The notes: a model not told the origin generated them from the sequence alone. A DNA stretch of 64,000 bases from Alphaproteobacteria bacterium (GCA_016869075.1 VGEY01000006.1:1-64000), one strand, 5' to 3'; counted from the first letter of the stretch, positions 29,560-40,456 are shown. Numbers and translations are program-made.

Positions 29560-30435
29560 ATGACTTCTTCTCCTATTCGTACGGCTGTCTTTCCAGTTGC
29601 GGGTCTTGGCACACGCTTTCTACCAGCAACAAAAGCTTCTCCAAAAGAAATGCTGGTTGTTGTCGATAAACCCCTTATTCAATACGCTGTTGAAGAAGCT
29701 CATGCGTCTGGAATTGAGAATTTTATTTTTGTTACTTCTCAGGGAAAAACAGCAATAGAAGACCATTTTGATGTTAATCATGCATTAGAACAAGTGCTTG
29801 AACAGCGCGGCAAGACATCTGAATTAGCTATCTTGCGAGAATCTCAGCTTGCTCCCGGACGATCGGCATTTGTACGTCAACAAGTTCCTCTTGGTTTAGG
29901 ACATGCTGTATGGTGTGCGCGACATCTAATAGGAAATCAGCCATTTGCGTTGATTCTTGCTGATGACTTAGTTTTAGCTGACAAACCCTGCTTGGCTCAA
30001 ATGATGGAAGCCTATCAAGAAGTCGGGGGGAACGTTGTTGCTGTAATGGACGTGGCTGCTGAGCATGTTAATCGATACGGGATATTAGATATTGCTCAAG
30101 ATAATGGTCCTTATGTTAAGGCTAAGGGCGTTGTCGAAAAGCCATCACCAGGAGAGGCCCCCTCACGGACAGCTATTGTAGGGCGTTATATTCTCCAACC
30201 AGAAATTTTTAAAATTTTAGACCAGCAACAAAAGGGCAAGGGCGGGGAAATTCAACTTACAGATTCATTTCCAAAACTAATTGCTCAGGCCCCCTTTCAT
30301 GGAATGCGATTTATTGGGCAGCGGTTTGATTGTGGTTTAAAGGAGGGGTGGTTGGAAGCCAATCTTGCATTTGCTTATGCGCGGCCTCACTTGAGAGAAC
30401 ATTTACTGAAATCTATTGAAAAATACTGCAAATAA
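29560..30435 (+). CDS. galU: UTP-glucose-1-phosphate uridylyltransferase GalU
   Basis: GalU makes UDP-glucose from UTP and glucose-1-phosphate. The 291-residue protein has the nucleotidyltransferase start AVFPVAGLGTRFLPATKASPKEMLVVVDKPLIQYAVEEA, the QQVPLGLGHAVWCAR motif, the metal-binding ILADDLV, and VEKPSPGEAPS...GRYILQPEIF with RFDCGLKEGWLEAN near the end. AGGA lies before the ATG. Ugd and a phosphohexomutase follow on the same strand; together they take hexose phosphate to UDP-glucuronate. Confidence 0.95.
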   Translation: MTSSPIRTAVFPVAGLGTRFLPATKASPKEMLVVVDKPLIQYAVEEAHASGIENFIFVTSQGKTAIEDHFDVNHALEQVLEQRGKTSELAILRESQLAPGRSAFVRQQVPLGLGHAVWCARHLIGNQPFALILADDLVLADKPCLAQMMEAYQEVGGNVVAVMDVAAEHVNRYGILDIAQDNGPYVKAKGVVEKPSPGEAPSRTAIVGRYILQPEIFKILDQQQKGKGGEIQLTDSFPKLIAQAPFHGMRFIGQRFDCGLKEGWLEANLAFAYARPHLREHLLKSIEKYCK

Positions 30436-30588
30436 AATTTGAAAAGATTATTCATCTATTCAAAGAATTCTGAAAATTAAATATAAAGCTTGCTTTACAC
30501 TTATGGCTTGCTTAAATTTCAAAAGGATTGTATTTACATTCTATTTTTTTAAAGAAAGAATAAGAGTCATCAAATAAAAGGTGTGAAA

Positions 30589-31971
30589 ATGCAAATTGCT
30601 ATTATTGGCTCTGGGTATGTCGGTCTTGTAACAGGTGCTTGCTTTGCTGAGTTTGGCTATCATGTAACGTGTGTAGACAAAGATGCTTCTAAAATTGAAA
30701 GCCTTTCCCAAGGTATTATTCCCATTTATGAGCCTGGTTTAGAATCTCTTGTTCAGCAAACACAACGGATGGGTCGTCTTTCTTTCACTACTAATCTTAA
30801 AGATACTGTTGCACAAGCGGATGCTGTTTTTATTGCTGTTGGGACTCCTAGTCGGCGCGGTGACGGCCATGCAGATTTGTCTTACGTTTACGCAGCCGCA
30901 GAAGAAATTGCAGATGCTTTGGATGGGTATACGGTCGTTGTTACAAAGTCAACTGTTCCAGTTGGAACGTGTAGAAAAGTACTCGAAATTATTCAAGAAA
31001 AAGTTAAGAAAAACAACTCCCTGGCAGAATTTGATGTTGCTTCAAATCCTGAGTTTTTACGTGAAGGATCAGCCATTAATGACTTCATGCGGCCTGATCG
31101 CGTCGTAATCGGAACAGAATCAGATGGAATGGGACATGATCGGGCACGTGCTGTTTTGCATCAGCTCTATCGACCTTTATATTTAATAGAAACACCCATT
31201 GTTTTTACAGGCATTGAGACTGCCGAGCTCATCAAATATGCAGCCAATGGATTTTTAGCAATGAAGATTGCCTTTATTAATGAAATGGCAGATATCTGTG
31301 AACAAGTGGGGGCAAATGTGCAAGATGTTGCCAAGGCTATTGGATTAGATGGCCGTATAGGGCGCAAATTTCTTCATGTTGGGCCTGGGTATGGGGGATC
31401 TTGTTTTCCCAAAGATACACTTGCTTTGACAAGAACTGCTCGAGAAGTGGGGTCTCCAACTTCTATTATTGAATCGGTCGTAAAATCAAATGAAGATCGT
31501 AAACAATCTATGGCTTATAAGGTTCTTCAAGCAATCGGTTATAAACCTGGTATGGAAAAGACAATCGCCGTTTTAGGGCTTACCTTTAAACCAAATACAG
31601 ATGATATGCGCGATGCTCCAAGTTTAACCATAATTCCTATCCTTCAAAAAGCAGGTATTAAAATCCAAGCCTATGACCCCGTTGGCTGCCAAGAAGCTAA
31701 AAAGCATTTAAGAAATATTGTGTGGTCAAAAGATGCATATGAAGCTATAGAAGGCGCTGATGCACTCATTATATTGACGGAATGGAATGAATTTCGGGCC
31801 TTAAATTTTGATAAAATGATTCAGAAAATGAAATATCCTTGCCTCATAGACTTCCGTAACATCTATCGTCCTGAGGAAATGATTTCTACAGGTTTTGATT
31901 ATATTTCAATCGGCCGACCAACCATCTATGGCGCCCAACTGGGTTCTCAAAAAACTGCGTTTGTTGCTTAG
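30589..31971 (+). CDS. ugd: UDP-glucose 6-dehydrogenase
   Basis: The enzyme oxidises UDP-glucose to UDP-glucuronate with two NAD+. Domains run in order: Rossmann NAD-binding (IAIIGSGYVGLVTGACFAEFG), the central domain with NPEFLREGSAINDFMRPDRVVIG, the catalytic cysteine region GPGYGGSCFPKDTLAL, and the C-terminal UDP-binding domain (IAVLGLTFKPNTDDMRDAPSL; ILTEWNEFRALNF). From ATG 30589 it has 460 residues; AAGG at 30578-30581 favours this over the in-frame GTG at 30583. It is downstream of galU. Confidence 0.95.
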   Translation: MQIAIIGSGYVGLVTGACFAEFGYHVTCVDKDASKIESLSQGIIPIYEPGLESLVQQTQRMGRLSFTTNLKDTVAQADAVFIAVGTPSRRGDGHADLSYVYAAAEEIADALDGYTVVVTKSTVPVGTCRKVLEIIQEKVKKNNSLAEFDVASNPEFLREGSAINDFMRPDRVVIGTESDGMGHDRARAVLHQLYRPLYLIETPIVFTGIETAELIKYAANGFLAMKIAFINEMADICEQVGANVQDVAKAIGLDGRIGRKFLHVGPGYGGSCFPKDTLALTRTAREVGSPTSIIESVVKSNEDRKQSMAYKVLQAIGYKPGMEKTIAVLGLTFKPNTDDMRDAPSLTIIPILQKAGIKIQAYDPVGCQEAKKHLRNIVWSKDAYEAIEGADALIILTEWNEFRALNFDKMIQKMKYPCLIDFRNIYRPEEMISTGFDYISIGRPTIYGAQLGSQKTAFVA

Positions 31972-31989
31972 CTTAAATATAGAGATTTT

Positions 31990-33360
31990 ATGACAGCTCA
32001 TATATTCAATCCAGCTATTTTAAGGGAATATGATATTCGGGGAGAAGTTGGTAAAACACTTTTTAAAGAAGATGCTATCGCTTTGGGAAAAAAATTTGGG
32101 ATCATTCTTCGCCGGCTTGGAAAAAACAAGGTGTGTGTGGGAAGGGATGGTAGATTAACGTCTCCAGTTCTCACAGAAGCTCTTATCCATGGGTTGTTGA
32201 GTACCGGGATTCATATAACAGACGTGGGCGTAGGTCCCACTCCTATGATTTACTATGGGTTGAAAACACTTGGTGTTGATGCCTCTATTATGGTGACAGG
32301 CTCTCATAACCCTTCTCAAGATAATGGATTTAAAATATCGCTCCAGAACCGCCCCTATTTTGGTGCGGATCTCAAGGAAATGGCAGGTATTGATGAGACC
32401 CAGGAATGCGCAGAACAAGGAACTTTACACAGCCAGGACATAACTGATGATTATATTCGTCGGTTAATTCAGGATTATGAGCCGTCTGCTCGTCATTTGA
32501 AGATTGTGTGGGATGCAGGTAATGGGTCCACCGCAGATATCTTAAAAAGATTAGTTAAAGGTATTCAGGGAGAGCATATTCTTCTGAATGATACCATTGA
32601 TGGAACTTTCCCAGCGCATCACCCTGATCCCACTGTTCTTAAAAACTTAGAACAGATGATAGAGACAGTCAAAAAAACCAATGCGGATGTGGGTATTGCC
32701 TTTGACGGGGACGGAGATCGCATTGGGATTGTAGATAGCAGAGGTGAAGTTCTTTGGGGAGATCAACTTCTTCTTCTTTTAGCGCGTGATGTTATTCGAG
32801 AAAACCCAGGTGCAACAATTATCGCGGATGTTAAGTCATCACAAGGGTTGTTCGAAGGTATTTCGCAGGTGGGGGGAAATGCTTTAATGGCGCGTACTGG
32901 TCATTCTTTAATTAAGGCTAAAATGATGGAAGTTGGTGCTCTCTTGGCAGGGGAGATGAGTGGGCATATCTTTTTTGCTGATAAGTATTTTGGATATGAT
33001 GATGCACTTTACAGTGCCATTCGTTTCATTAATATTCTTCAAAGGTCCCCTCATTCATTAGCCGACATTGTTTTGGCCTTGCCTCCTTATTATAACACAC
33101 CTGAAATACGCATAGATTGCGCAGATGCGCAGAAATTTAAGGTCATTGAGGCAATCCATCAACAGCTTATTTCGCAAGAAGCACCCGTATCTGCAATAGA
33201 TGGAGTACGTGTTACCCGTCCTGATGGGTGGTGGCTTCTGCGCGCTTCTAATACTCAACCAGCCCTTGTTGCGCGATGTGAGGCCTCAAGTCTTGAAGCC
33301 TTGGAGATCCTAAAGCAAGAAGTTAGCTCTTGGTTGGAAATGCATGGGCTCAAATTATAG
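31990..33360 (+). CDS. Phosphomannomutase/phosphoglucomutase (alpha-D-phosphohexomutase family)
   Basis: The 456-residue protein interconverts hexose 1- and 6-phosphates. It shows FNPAILREYDIRGEVG at the start, the phosphoserine loop MVTGSHNPSQDNGFK, the metal-binding DGDGDRIG, the sugar-specificity loop GEMSGHIFF and the phosphate-binding RASNTQPALVARCEA. These match the bifunctional AlgC/ManB type. It lies 18 bases after ugd and probably supplies glucose-1-phosphate to GalU and/or mannose-1-phosphate to surface polysaccharide. Confidence 0.92.
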   Translation: MTAHIFNPAILREYDIRGEVGKTLFKEDAIALGKKFGIILRRLGKNKVCVGRDGRLTSPVLTEALIHGLLSTGIHITDVGVGPTPMIYYGLKTLGVDASIMVTGSHNPSQDNGFKISLQNRPYFGADLKEMAGIDETQECAEQGTLHSQDITDDYIRRLIQDYEPSARHLKIVWDAGNGSTADILKRLVKGIQGEHILLNDTIDGTFPAHHPDPTVLKNLEQMIETVKKTNADVGIAFDGDGDRIGIVDSRGEVLWGDQLLLLLARDVIRENPGATIIADVKSSQGLFEGISQVGGNALMARTGHSLIKAKMMEVGALLAGEMSGHIFFADKYFGYDDALYSAIRFINILQRSPHSLADIVLALPPYYNTPEIRIDCADAQKFKVIEAIHQQLISQEAPVSAIDGVRVTRPDGWWLLRASNTQPALVARCEASSLEALEILKQEVSSWLEMHGLKL

Positions 33361-33414
33361 TATTTCTCTATATTTTAAATCAAAAAAATTAACATTTTTG
33401 AATATACATTTCTT

Positions 33415-33900
33415 CTATAAATAGGTTACTCCTTTTACAAAAAATGCGGGAAGTTGTTGCTGCTCTCTACACAAATTCGCAATAAATAAAATTTGCTCTT
33501 TCGATTTGGGATAACCATTAATTTCGTAATAATTGTCATTTCTGGATTTGATGACAAATATCTTTTGTTCTCTGAGCCATAAAACAACGGAATCAAAGAG
33601 GACCCATTGGCGATGGTCTGGGTGAAAAAATTTTATTGCATCAGAATTGATTTTACGAATTTTGGCCCCAATATCCTTTTTTTGTTGAATTTGATGGGGA
33701 GTAGGAAGGGGCAAGGTGGGCAAGAAATTTATTCTTTGATGTGTTCTAAAGTTGTATCTTGCCAACACTTTGTTAACCGCACTTACTGAACGATCAAGGT
33801 TTGCTGCAATTTGCTTTAAAGGCGATCCTTGAATATATGCATTTTTTAAATAATTTAAATTTTCTTTAGTCCATTTATTCCGCATTTTCTGTTTTTTCAT
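33415..33900 (-). CDS. GcrA-like helix-turn-helix protein
   Basis: The first 50 residues (KWTKENLNYLKNAYIQGSPL, then KQIAANLDRSVSAVNKVLARYNFR) follow the pattern of the GcrA/Myb-like DNA-binding domain of alphaproteobacteria: WT-E---LK-----G----QIA--L---S--AV--K--R. The C-terminal 100 residues have no GcrA CG-motif and are unfamiliar, with many Lys, Gln and Asn. So it may be a divergent GcrA-type regulator or an unrelated HTH protein. AAGGGA lies 8 bases before the ATG at 33900. It is a single gene, convergent with the phosphohexomutase gene, and lower in GC than its neighbours. Confidence 0.55.
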   Translation of the reverse strand: MKKQKMRNKWTKENLNYLKNAYIQGSPLKQIAANLDRSVSAVNKVLARYNFRTHQRINFLPTLPLPTPHQIQQKKDIGAKIRKINSDAIKFFHPDHRQWVLFDSVVLWLREQKIFVIKSRNDNYYEINGYPKSKEQILFIANLCREQQQLPAFFVKGVTYL

Positions 33901-34110
33901 AATTAAAATCCCTTATATGCGTAAAATATCCGTATACCTGTTATGCATAATATAAATATTACTTTGTTTACAAATTTTCAAGTTTAAATTTTGCCCATTA
34001 TGATGAATTTTTAATTATCAATTTTTTAAAATTATGTTTTTAAAAATGAAAAATATAGTTTTCTTTGATTATTTAAAACTTGCTCCCATTGGGTAAGGGT
34101 ACTAAAGTTA

Positions 34111-34139
34111 TTGAACATACAATTTGGTTCGTGTACATA
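34111..34139 (+). promoter_or_regulatory. Promoter of tRNA-Leu and probably tig
   Basis: TTGAAC (34111-34116), a 17-base spacer and TACATA (34134-34139) form a good sigma-70-type promoter. Transcription would start near 34146, about 33 bases before the mature tRNA. The region 33901-34110 is AT-rich and otherwise unremarkable. Confidence 0.55.
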
Positions 34140-34178
34140 CAAAGAGACCTGACTATTTTTTCCCAGGAGTCTTTTTTT

Positions 34179-34263
<85 letters not shown>

Positions 34264-34304
34264 AGTATACAGGCCAATTGAGAAATGGCAAAACGGAGCA
34301 TTAG

Positions 34305-35780
34305 ATGCAGATTGCAAAAGTATTTTCAGAAAAGTTAAAATATCAATTTAAAATTACAGCCCCTCTGAAAGAGCTTCAAGAGCGCGTAAATGCACAGCTG
34401 GGAAAGATAGGTTCTAAGGCAAAAATTCCTGGATTTCGTCCAGGTAAAATACCAGAAGCTGTTCTTAAGCAGAGATATGGAGCTGAGGCTTGGGAAAACG
34501 CTGGGAATTCTCTTTTACGGGAGGGTTTAACGCAAATTTATAAAGAACATAAGTTTCGTAATGCCATTGATCCTGTCATTGATGTGGTTTCTTTTGAAGA
34601 TGGTAAGGATTTTGAGTGCACAGTCACTTTCGAAATTTTACCCGAAATTGAAGTTAAGAACTTTAAGGATATTTCTGTAGAGTTGTTATCTGTAGAAGTG
34701 AGCGATAAGGATGTTGAAGAGAGGTTAGAAAAGATACGCGCCGAACATACGAAGTATCAAGCTCCTTCTCAAGCACGAGCAGCTCAAAAAGGTGATTTGG
34801 TCTCCGTAAAATGGGCCGGCACACTTGAAGACGGTAAGCGTATGGAATTGCCGCAACAGTATCAAATTTTATTGGGCCCTGAGAAAGAAAATAGCCCCTT
34901 TGCTCCGATTGTTAAAACTCTCTATGGTAAAAAAGTAGGTGACACTTTTGAAGGTAAAGTCCATTTCTCGAAAGAAGAGAAAGTACCGGAGCTTGCGGGC
35001 AAAAAGGCCACAGTAAGCGTTGAAGTACAAAAGATTGAAGAACCAATTACTTTTAAATTAGATAATACATTTGCAAAGGAATATAAGGTTGAAAATATTG
35101 AGGAGCTGCGTAAATCAGTTCGTGGGGCTGTTGAACATGAAAGTAAGAAAATAGCCTACCTTTATACTAAACGAAAATTACTTGATATTTTAGACTCTCA
35201 GTATGATTTTGATCTCCCGCCAACAATGGTGGAAAATGAGTTTAAGGTCATATGGGAACAGCTACAGCGTGAACTGGCAGATGCACGCGCAAATGGGGAA
35301 TTAGACGAAGATGAAGAGCAGAAAACTGAGGATGAATTAAAGAAGGATTATGAAAAAATTGCAAAGCGGAGAGTGCGTTTAGGGCTCCTCATCTCTCATT
35401 TGGCTGAAATAAATAAATTAAAGCTGAGTGACGAGGAGGTAAGAGCAGCTGTTTTTCAGGAGGCAATGCGTTATCCTTCTCAAGCAGATGATGTAATTAA
35501 GCACTATGTAAATAATAATCAAGCTTTAAAAAATTTGGTGGCTCCACTTTTAGAAGATAAGGTGGTAGATTTTATTTTAGGTAAGTCAAAAGTGACGGAA
35601 CGGAATGTCGACTTTCCAACATTAAAGATGGTTGTAAGGGGCGTTATTCCAACGCCATATGATGATGAGGAGGGGCTCGAAACTCCTTCTGAGAAAAAAG
35701 GCCAAAAGGCAAAGAGTGTGGAGACTTCGAAAGAAAAGAAGTCAACAGCTGGGAAAGCAAAACCAGCGAAAAAAAAGTGA
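34305..35780 (+). CDS. tig: Trigger factor
   Basis: Trigger factor is the ribosome-bound chaperone and prolyl isomerase that meets nascent chains. The 491-residue protein has the N-terminal ribosome-binding domain with the signature GFRPGKIP (GFRxGKxP), a PPIase FKBP-like domain (about 155-245; [15 protein letters not shown]) and the helical C-terminal domain, and it ends in a Lys/Ser/Glu-rich tail that is longer than usual. GGAG is 6 bases before the ATG. It is first of tig-clpP-clpX-lon and directly follows tRNA-Leu. Confidence 0.95.
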   Translation: MQIAKVFSEKLKYQFKITAPLKELQERVNAQLGKIGSKAKIPGFRPGKIPEAVLKQRYGAEAWENAGNSLLREGLTQIYKEHKFRNAIDPVIDVVSFEDGKDFECTVTFEILPEIEVKNFKDISVELLSVEVSDKDVEERLEKIRAEHTKYQAPSQARAAQKGDLVSVKWAGTLEDGKRMELPQQYQILLGPEKENSPFAPIVKTLYGKKVGDTFEGKVHFSKEEKVPELAGKKATVSVEVQKIEEPITFKLDNTFAKEYKVENIEELRKSVRGAVEHESKKIAYLYTKRKLLDILDSQYDFDLPPTMVENEFKVIWEQLQRELADARANGELDEDEEQKTEDELKKDYEKIAKRRVRLGLLISHLAEINKLKLSDEEVRAAVFQEAMRYPSQADDVIKHYVNNNQALKNLVAPLLEDKVVDFILGKSKVTERNVDFPTLKMVVRGVIPTPYDDEEGLETPSEKKGQKAKSVETSKEKKSTAGKAKPAKKK

Positions 35781-35793
35781 AAGGATGATAAGA

Positions 35794-36441
35794 ATGAGTG
35801 GGCTTCCCGGATCAATAAATAATACGTTGGTTCCTATTGTTGTAGAACAAACCAGTCGTGGGGAACGGTCTTATGATATATACTCACGTCTGCTTAAAGA
35901 GCGTATTATATTTTTATCAGGTCCGATAAATGATGATATTGCAAGCCTTGTGTGCGCCCAACTCTTATTTTTAGAGTCAGAAAATCCGGATAAGGATATT
36001 GCGATGTACATAAATTCTCCGGGGGGAGTGGTGACTGCAGGTCTATCCATTCTCGATACAATGAATTATATTAGGTGTGATGTAGCAACTTTGTGCATGG
36101 GACAAGCTGCCTCTGCGGGTGCATTGCTGCTCGCTGTTGGTACGCAAGGTAAGAGGTTTGCTCTGCCAAATTCGCGCATTATGGTTCACCAACCGCATGG
36201 AGGGGCGCAAGGTCAGGCAAGTGATATTGAAATTCAAGCACGTGAAATTTTAAAGTTGCGCAGTCAAATAAATGATATTTTTGCTGAAAAAACAGGTCAG
36301 TCTTTGAAAGTAATCGAAGAAGCCTTGGAAAGAGATCGCTTTATGTCTCCATTTGAAGCAAAAGACTTTGGATTAATAGATGAGGTAGTTGTAAATAGGC
36401 CAAAAGCACTGGATCTTGTTGATAAAAATACAAAAGCTTAA
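35794..36441 (+). CDS. clpP: ATP-dependent Clp protease proteolytic subunit ClpP
   Basis: ClpP forms the 14-subunit proteolytic barrel used by ClpX. From ATG 35794 (AAAGGA about 8 bases before) it has 215 residues. It shows [25 protein letters not shown] at the start, the oxyanion region [14 protein letters not shown], nucleophile [11 protein letters not shown], catalytic His in [12 protein letters not shown] and the Asp in ERDRFMSP. An in-frame reading from 35659 only overlaps the tig tail and is not the start. It lies 13 bases after tig. Confidence 0.97.
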   Translation: MSGLPGSINNTLVPIVVEQTSRGERSYDIYSRLLKERIIFLSGPINDDIASLVCAQLLFLESENPDKDIAMYINSPGGVVTAGLSILDTMNYIRCDVATLCMGQAASAGALLLAVGTQGKRFALPNSRIMVHQPHGGAQGQASDIEIQAREILKLRSQINDIFAEKTGQSLKVIEEALERDRFMSPFEAKDFGLIDEVVVNRPKALDLVDKNTKA

Positions 36442-36472
36442 AAAGCCAAAAAATTTAACTCTTTGTTGAGCA

Positions 36473-36500
36473 TTGACAAGCCATACTGAATTTGTAAGTG
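36473..36500 (+). promoter_or_regulatory. Possible clpX promoter
   Basis: A perfect TTGACA at 36473-36478 is followed after 16 bases by TAAGTG (36495-36500), a weak -10. It lies in the 129-base gap between clpP and clpX. The -35 alone is good, so clpX may have its own promoter beside read-through from tig-clpP. Confidence 0.3.
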
Positions 36501-36570
36501 GCCACTGAGATGTTATTTTTAAATACGATGAATTAAGGAGGCCCTTTGAAAGATTTGAAGAGGGGGGACT

Positions 36571-37836
36571 ATGAGCAAATCAGCCGGCAGTGACATCAAG
36601 AATACACTTTACTGTTCATTCTGCGGTAAAAGCCAACACGAGGTGAGGAAGCTTATTGCAGGTCCAACAGTTTTTATTTGTGATGAATGTGTTGAGCTGT
36701 GTACAGATATTATTCGTGAAGAAAACCGCTCATCCATGGTCAAATCTGGGGATGGCGTTCCTTCTCCTGCAGAAATTTGTACCGTTCTAGATGACTATGT
36801 TATTGGGCAATTTTTTGCCAAGCGTGTCCTTTCAGTTGCTGTTCATAATCATTACAAGAGATTAGCCCATGGCCCAAAGACGAGCGATATTGAAATTGCT
36901 AAGTCTAACATTTTATTAATTGGTCCAACTGGAAGTGGAAAAACATTACTCGCACAAACATTAGCACGCATTATTGATGTTCCGTTCACAATGGCAGATG
37001 CGACGACGTTGACTGAAGCAGGATATGTTGGTGAAGACGTTGAAAATATTATATTAAAATTATTGCAAGCTGCTGATTATAATGTTGAACGTGCTCAAAG
37101 AGGTATTGTTTATATTGATGAAGTTGACAAAATCTCTAGAAAATCAGATAATCCTTCTATTACACGAGATGTATCTGGGGAAGGTGTTCAGCAAGCATTG
37201 CTGAAAATAATGGAAGGAACAATAGCTTCTGTTCCCCCTCAAGGAGGTCGTAAGCACCCACAACAAGAATTTTTACAAGTAGATACAACTAATATCTTAT
37301 TTATTTGTGGGGGAGCCTTTTCAGGTTTAGAGAAAATTATAGCAGCTCGCGGAAAGGGCGCTGCTATTGGTTTTGGAGCTGATGTTAGGTCTCCTACTGA
37401 AAGAGCGACTGGAGATATATTGCGTGGTGTGGAACCAGAAGATTTGTTGAAATTTGGTTTAATCCCCGAATTTATTGGGCGATTACCTGTTTTAGCAACA
37501 TTAACGGATTTAGACGAGGGTTCTCTTGTGGAAATATTAATGAAACCCAAGAATGCCCTTGTTAAGCAGTATAAGCGCTTGTTTGAAATGGAAAATGTTC
37601 AATTAACATTAACAGACGATGCTCTACATGCCATTGCTCTCAAGGCTATAGCTCGTAAAACAGGTGCACGTGGGTTACGTTCGATTATGGAAAGTATTTT
37701 ACTAGATACAATGTTTGAAATGCCTTCCTATGAGGATGTTGAAGAAGTTGTTATCAATAAGGAAGTTGTAGAAGGTCGAGCGCAGCCTTTAAAATCGTAT
37801 GGAAAGCGCATAAGTGATGTTTCTAAAGGAAAGTAA
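36571..37836 (+). CDS. clpX: ATP-dependent Clp protease ATP-binding subunit ClpX
   Basis: ClpX is the AAA+ unfoldase that feeds ClpP. The 421-residue protein has the zinc-binding domain (CSFCGKSQ...CDECVELC), Walker [16 protein letters not shown], Walker [14 protein letters not shown], the pore loop GYVGEDVE, the ClpP-docking IGF-type loop ([10 protein letters not shown]) and sensor 2 [12 protein letters not shown]. Length is normal. Confidence 0.97.
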   Translation: MSKSAGSDIKNTLYCSFCGKSQHEVRKLIAGPTVFICDECVELCTDIIREENRSSMVKSGDGVPSPAEICTVLDDYVIGQFFAKRVLSVAVHNHYKRLAHGPKTSDIEIAKSNILLIGPTGSGKTLLAQTLARIIDVPFTMADATTLTEAGYVGEDVENIILKLLQAADYNVERAQRGIVYIDEVDKISRKSDNPSITRDVSGEGVQQALLKIMEGTIASVPPQGGRKHPQQEFLQVDTTNILFICGGAFSGLEKIIAARGKGAAIGFGADVRSPTERATGDILRGVEPEDLLKFGLIPEFIGRLPVLATLTDLDEGSLVEILMKPKNALVKQYKRLFEMENVQLTLTDDALHAIALKAIARKTGARGLRSIMESILLDTMFEMPSYEDVEEVVINKEVVEGRAQPLKSYGKRISDVSKGK

Positions 37837-37945
37837 ATAAATTAACCTTGTCTTTTGGGTCATCACGACGTTTTTTGACTTCTTAAGCAATTCTAATTTT
37901 GGTAATCTTAATCTGTTTACTGACTGACTGTTTGGGTGGTAATAT

Positions 37946-40372
37946 ATGATCTTTGGTTTAACGAAAGGGACTCAGTATCCCGTTCTTCCTCTTCGCGATA
38001 TTGTTGTTTTTCCTCACATGATTGTACCTTTGTTCGTGGGGCGGGAAAAATCTGTCCGAGCCTTAGAGCAAGTAATGCTTGGTGAAGAAAAGCAAATCAT
38101 TCTCGTAACTCAAAAAAATGCAAGTCATGATGATCCTACTTCAGTTGATCTTTATACTGTTGGAACCCTTGGGACCGTATTGCAATTATTGAAACTTCCA
38201 GATGGGACCGTTAAAGTCCTTGTGGAAGGCGGTCAACGTGTTCGATTAACGAAAATTATTGATGATGCGCAGCATTTCCATGCGTTAGTGGAACTTATTG
38301 CCGACGAAAGTGTTGATGAGGCTGAGGTTGAGGCCTTGGTTCGTACGATTGTTGGGCAGTTTGAGCAATATATTAAACTGAACCGCAAAATTCCCCCTGA
38401 TGTTTTGGTGACAATAAACCAAATTGATGATCCTGCAAAATTGGCGGATACTATAGCTTCTTATTTGGGTCTGAAAATTCCTGAAAAGCAAATTTTGCTA
38501 GAGACAGCCAATGTTAAGCAGCGTCTCGAAAAAATTTTGAATCATATTGAAGGTGAAATAGGTGTCCTACAGGTCGAGAGACGGATTCGCACACGTGTAA
38601 AGCGGCAAATGGAAAAAACGCAGCGTGACTACTACTTAAATGAGCAGTTAAAGGCGATACAAAAAGAATTGGGCGAAGGTGAAGAAGGCAAAGATGAAAT
38701 TTCAGATTTTGAAAGCAAAATTAAGAAAACAAAACTGACTAAAGAGGCTCGGGAAAAGTCTTTAACCGAATTGCGTAAATTACGTTCCATGAATCAAATG
38801 TCTGCTGAAGCAACCGTTATACGTAATTATTTAGATTGGATTCTTTCTATTCCTTGGCAACATCGTAGCCGCGTTAAAAGAGATGTTGTTTCAGCTAAGA
38901 AAATATTAGACCACGACCATTATGGTTTAGACAAAGTTAAAGAAAGAATTCTTGAATATCTTGCCGTTCAAAGTCGTGTAGGTAAGGTAAAAGGACAAAT
39001 TCTTTGTCTTGTTGGTCCACCAGGTGTTGGAAAAACTTCTCTCGGTAAATCTATAGCATCTGCAACAGGGCGGAGCTTTGTAAGAATGTCCTTGGGTGGC
39101 GTGAGAGATGAGGCAGAAATACGAGGCCATCGTCGAACATATATTGGTGCCATGCCTGGGAAAGTCATTCAAGGAATGAAGAAAGCAAAGACTTCAAATC
39201 CGCTCTTCTTGCTTGATGAAATAGATAAAATGGGAACAGATTGGCGCGGAGACCCAGCTTCAGCCTTGCTTGAGGTCTTGGATCCAGAACAAAATGTCGC
39301 ATTCAATGACCATTACCTTGAGGTTGATTATGATTTATCTGATGTCATGTTTGTGACAACGGCTAATACTTTGCGAATGCCTCAACCGTTGCTTGATCGT
39401 ATGGAAATTATTCGTCTTCCTGGGTATACAGAAGATGAAAAAGTAGAAATTGCTATTCATTATCTCATCCCAAAAACCATGGAAATGCATGGGTTAAGAA
39501 AGGGTGAATTTAGTGTTACTGACGATGCTTTACGTAAATTGATTCGCCTCTACACAAGGGAAGCAGGTGTTAGAAATTTAGAAAGAGAAATTGCTAATCT
39601 ATCTCGTAAATCCATTAAAGAGATCCTCACAAAGCCGAAGCAAAAAGGAATTAAAATTTCTGCCCGCAACCTCGGGAAGTATGCAGGTATCCCGCGTTAT
39701 CATTACGGACTTGCAGAAACAGACGATGTTGTCGGAGTGACAACTGGATTAGCCTGGACTGAGGTTGGTGGTGATTTATTGTCTATAGAAGCCGTTATCT
39801 TGCCAGGTAAAGGAAAAACCTTAATTACTGGTAAATTGGGCGATGTTATGCAAGAATCAATACAAGCTGCAGTAAGTTATATTCGCTCTCAAGCACCCCG
39901 ATTTGGTATTAAACCTTCTATATTTGAAAAAAGAGACATCCATATCCATGTTCCAGAAGGAGCAACACCCAAGGATGGACCATCTGCAGGTGTCGCAATG
40001 TGCACCTCCATTGTATCTGCGCTGACAGGAATTGCGGTACACAAGGATGTAGCAATGACGGGGGAAATAACATTAAGAGGTCGAGTACTGCCCATTGGGG
40101 GATTAAAGGAAAAGCTTTTAGCTGCTCATCGAGGTGGCATTAAAACGGCTCTTATTCCAACCGATAATGAAAAAGATTTGGCAGATATTCCTGATAATGT
40201 AAAACGTGGTATTAAAATTATTTCTGTCTCTTCTGTCGAACAAGTTTTAAAAATTGCTCTCACGGGCCCTTTAACCCCCATAGAGTGGAAAGATGATGAA
40301 CTTGAGTCGACAGATCAATTATCTTCATTACCTGAGGCGACAACGTCTTTGGAGTCAGATGTCGTTCATTAG
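37946..40372 (+). CDS. lon: ATP-dependent Lon protease
   Basis: Lon degrades misfolded and regulatory proteins. The 808-residue protein has the N-terminal LAN domain (YPVLPLRDIVVFPHMIVPLFVG), a coiled-coil region, the AAA+ module (Walker A LVGPPGVGKTSLGKSIA; Walker B LFLLDEIDKM) and the serine protease domain with Ser in TPKDGPSAGVAMCTS and Lys in LPIGGLKEKLLAAHRGG. It is last in the tig-clpP-clpX-lon cluster; a GGTGG site is 7 bases before the ATG. Confidence 0.97.
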   Translation: MIFGLTKGTQYPVLPLRDIVVFPHMIVPLFVGREKSVRALEQVMLGEEKQIILVTQKNASHDDPTSVDLYTVGTLGTVLQLLKLPDGTVKVLVEGGQRVRLTKIIDDAQHFHALVELIADESVDEAEVEALVRTIVGQFEQYIKLNRKIPPDVLVTINQIDDPAKLADTIASYLGLKIPEKQILLETANVKQRLEKILNHIEGEIGVLQVERRIRTRVKRQMEKTQRDYYLNEQLKAIQKELGEGEEGKDEISDFESKIKKTKLTKEAREKSLTELRKLRSMNQMSAEATVIRNYLDWILSIPWQHRSRVKRDVVSAKKILDHDHYGLDKVKERILEYLAVQSRVGKVKGQILCLVGPPGVGKTSLGKSIASATGRSFVRMSLGGVRDEAEIRGHRRTYIGAMPGKVIQGMKKAKTSNPLFLLDEIDKMGTDWRGDPASALLEVLDPEQNVAFNDHYLEVDYDLSDVMFVTTANTLRMPQPLLDRMEIIRLPGYTEDEKVEIAIHYLIPKTMEMHGLRKGEFSVTDDALRKLIRLYTREAGVRNLEREIANLSRKSIKEILTKPKQKGIKISARNLGKYAGIPRYHYGLAETDDVVGVTTGLAWTEVGGDLLSIEAVILPGKGKTLITGKLGDVMQESIQAAVSYIRSQAPRFGIKPSIFEKRDIHIHVPEGATPKDGPSAGVAMCTSIVSALTGIAVHKDVAMTGEITLRGRVLPIGGLKEKLLAAHRGGIKTALIPTDNEKDLADIPDNVKRGIKIISVSSVEQVLKIALTGPLTPIEWKDDELESTDQLSSLPEATTSLESDVVH

Positions 40373-40456
40373 ATATTCTTCTTATAATTTTTTATAAGTG
40401 CCTACCATTGCAAGCGAGCTTTGGATATCAATGAAAGCTTAACGAAGGTAAATAAA

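Noticed and set aside
35659-35793. An N-terminal extension of ClpP overlapping tig
   Set aside because: The residues are Arg/Lys-rich, the region is the tig tail in another frame, and the ATG at 35794 has a good site.
37850-37945. A heat-shock (sigma-32) promoter before lon
   Set aside because: CTTG is present but no CCTAT-like -10 box is seen at the proper distance.
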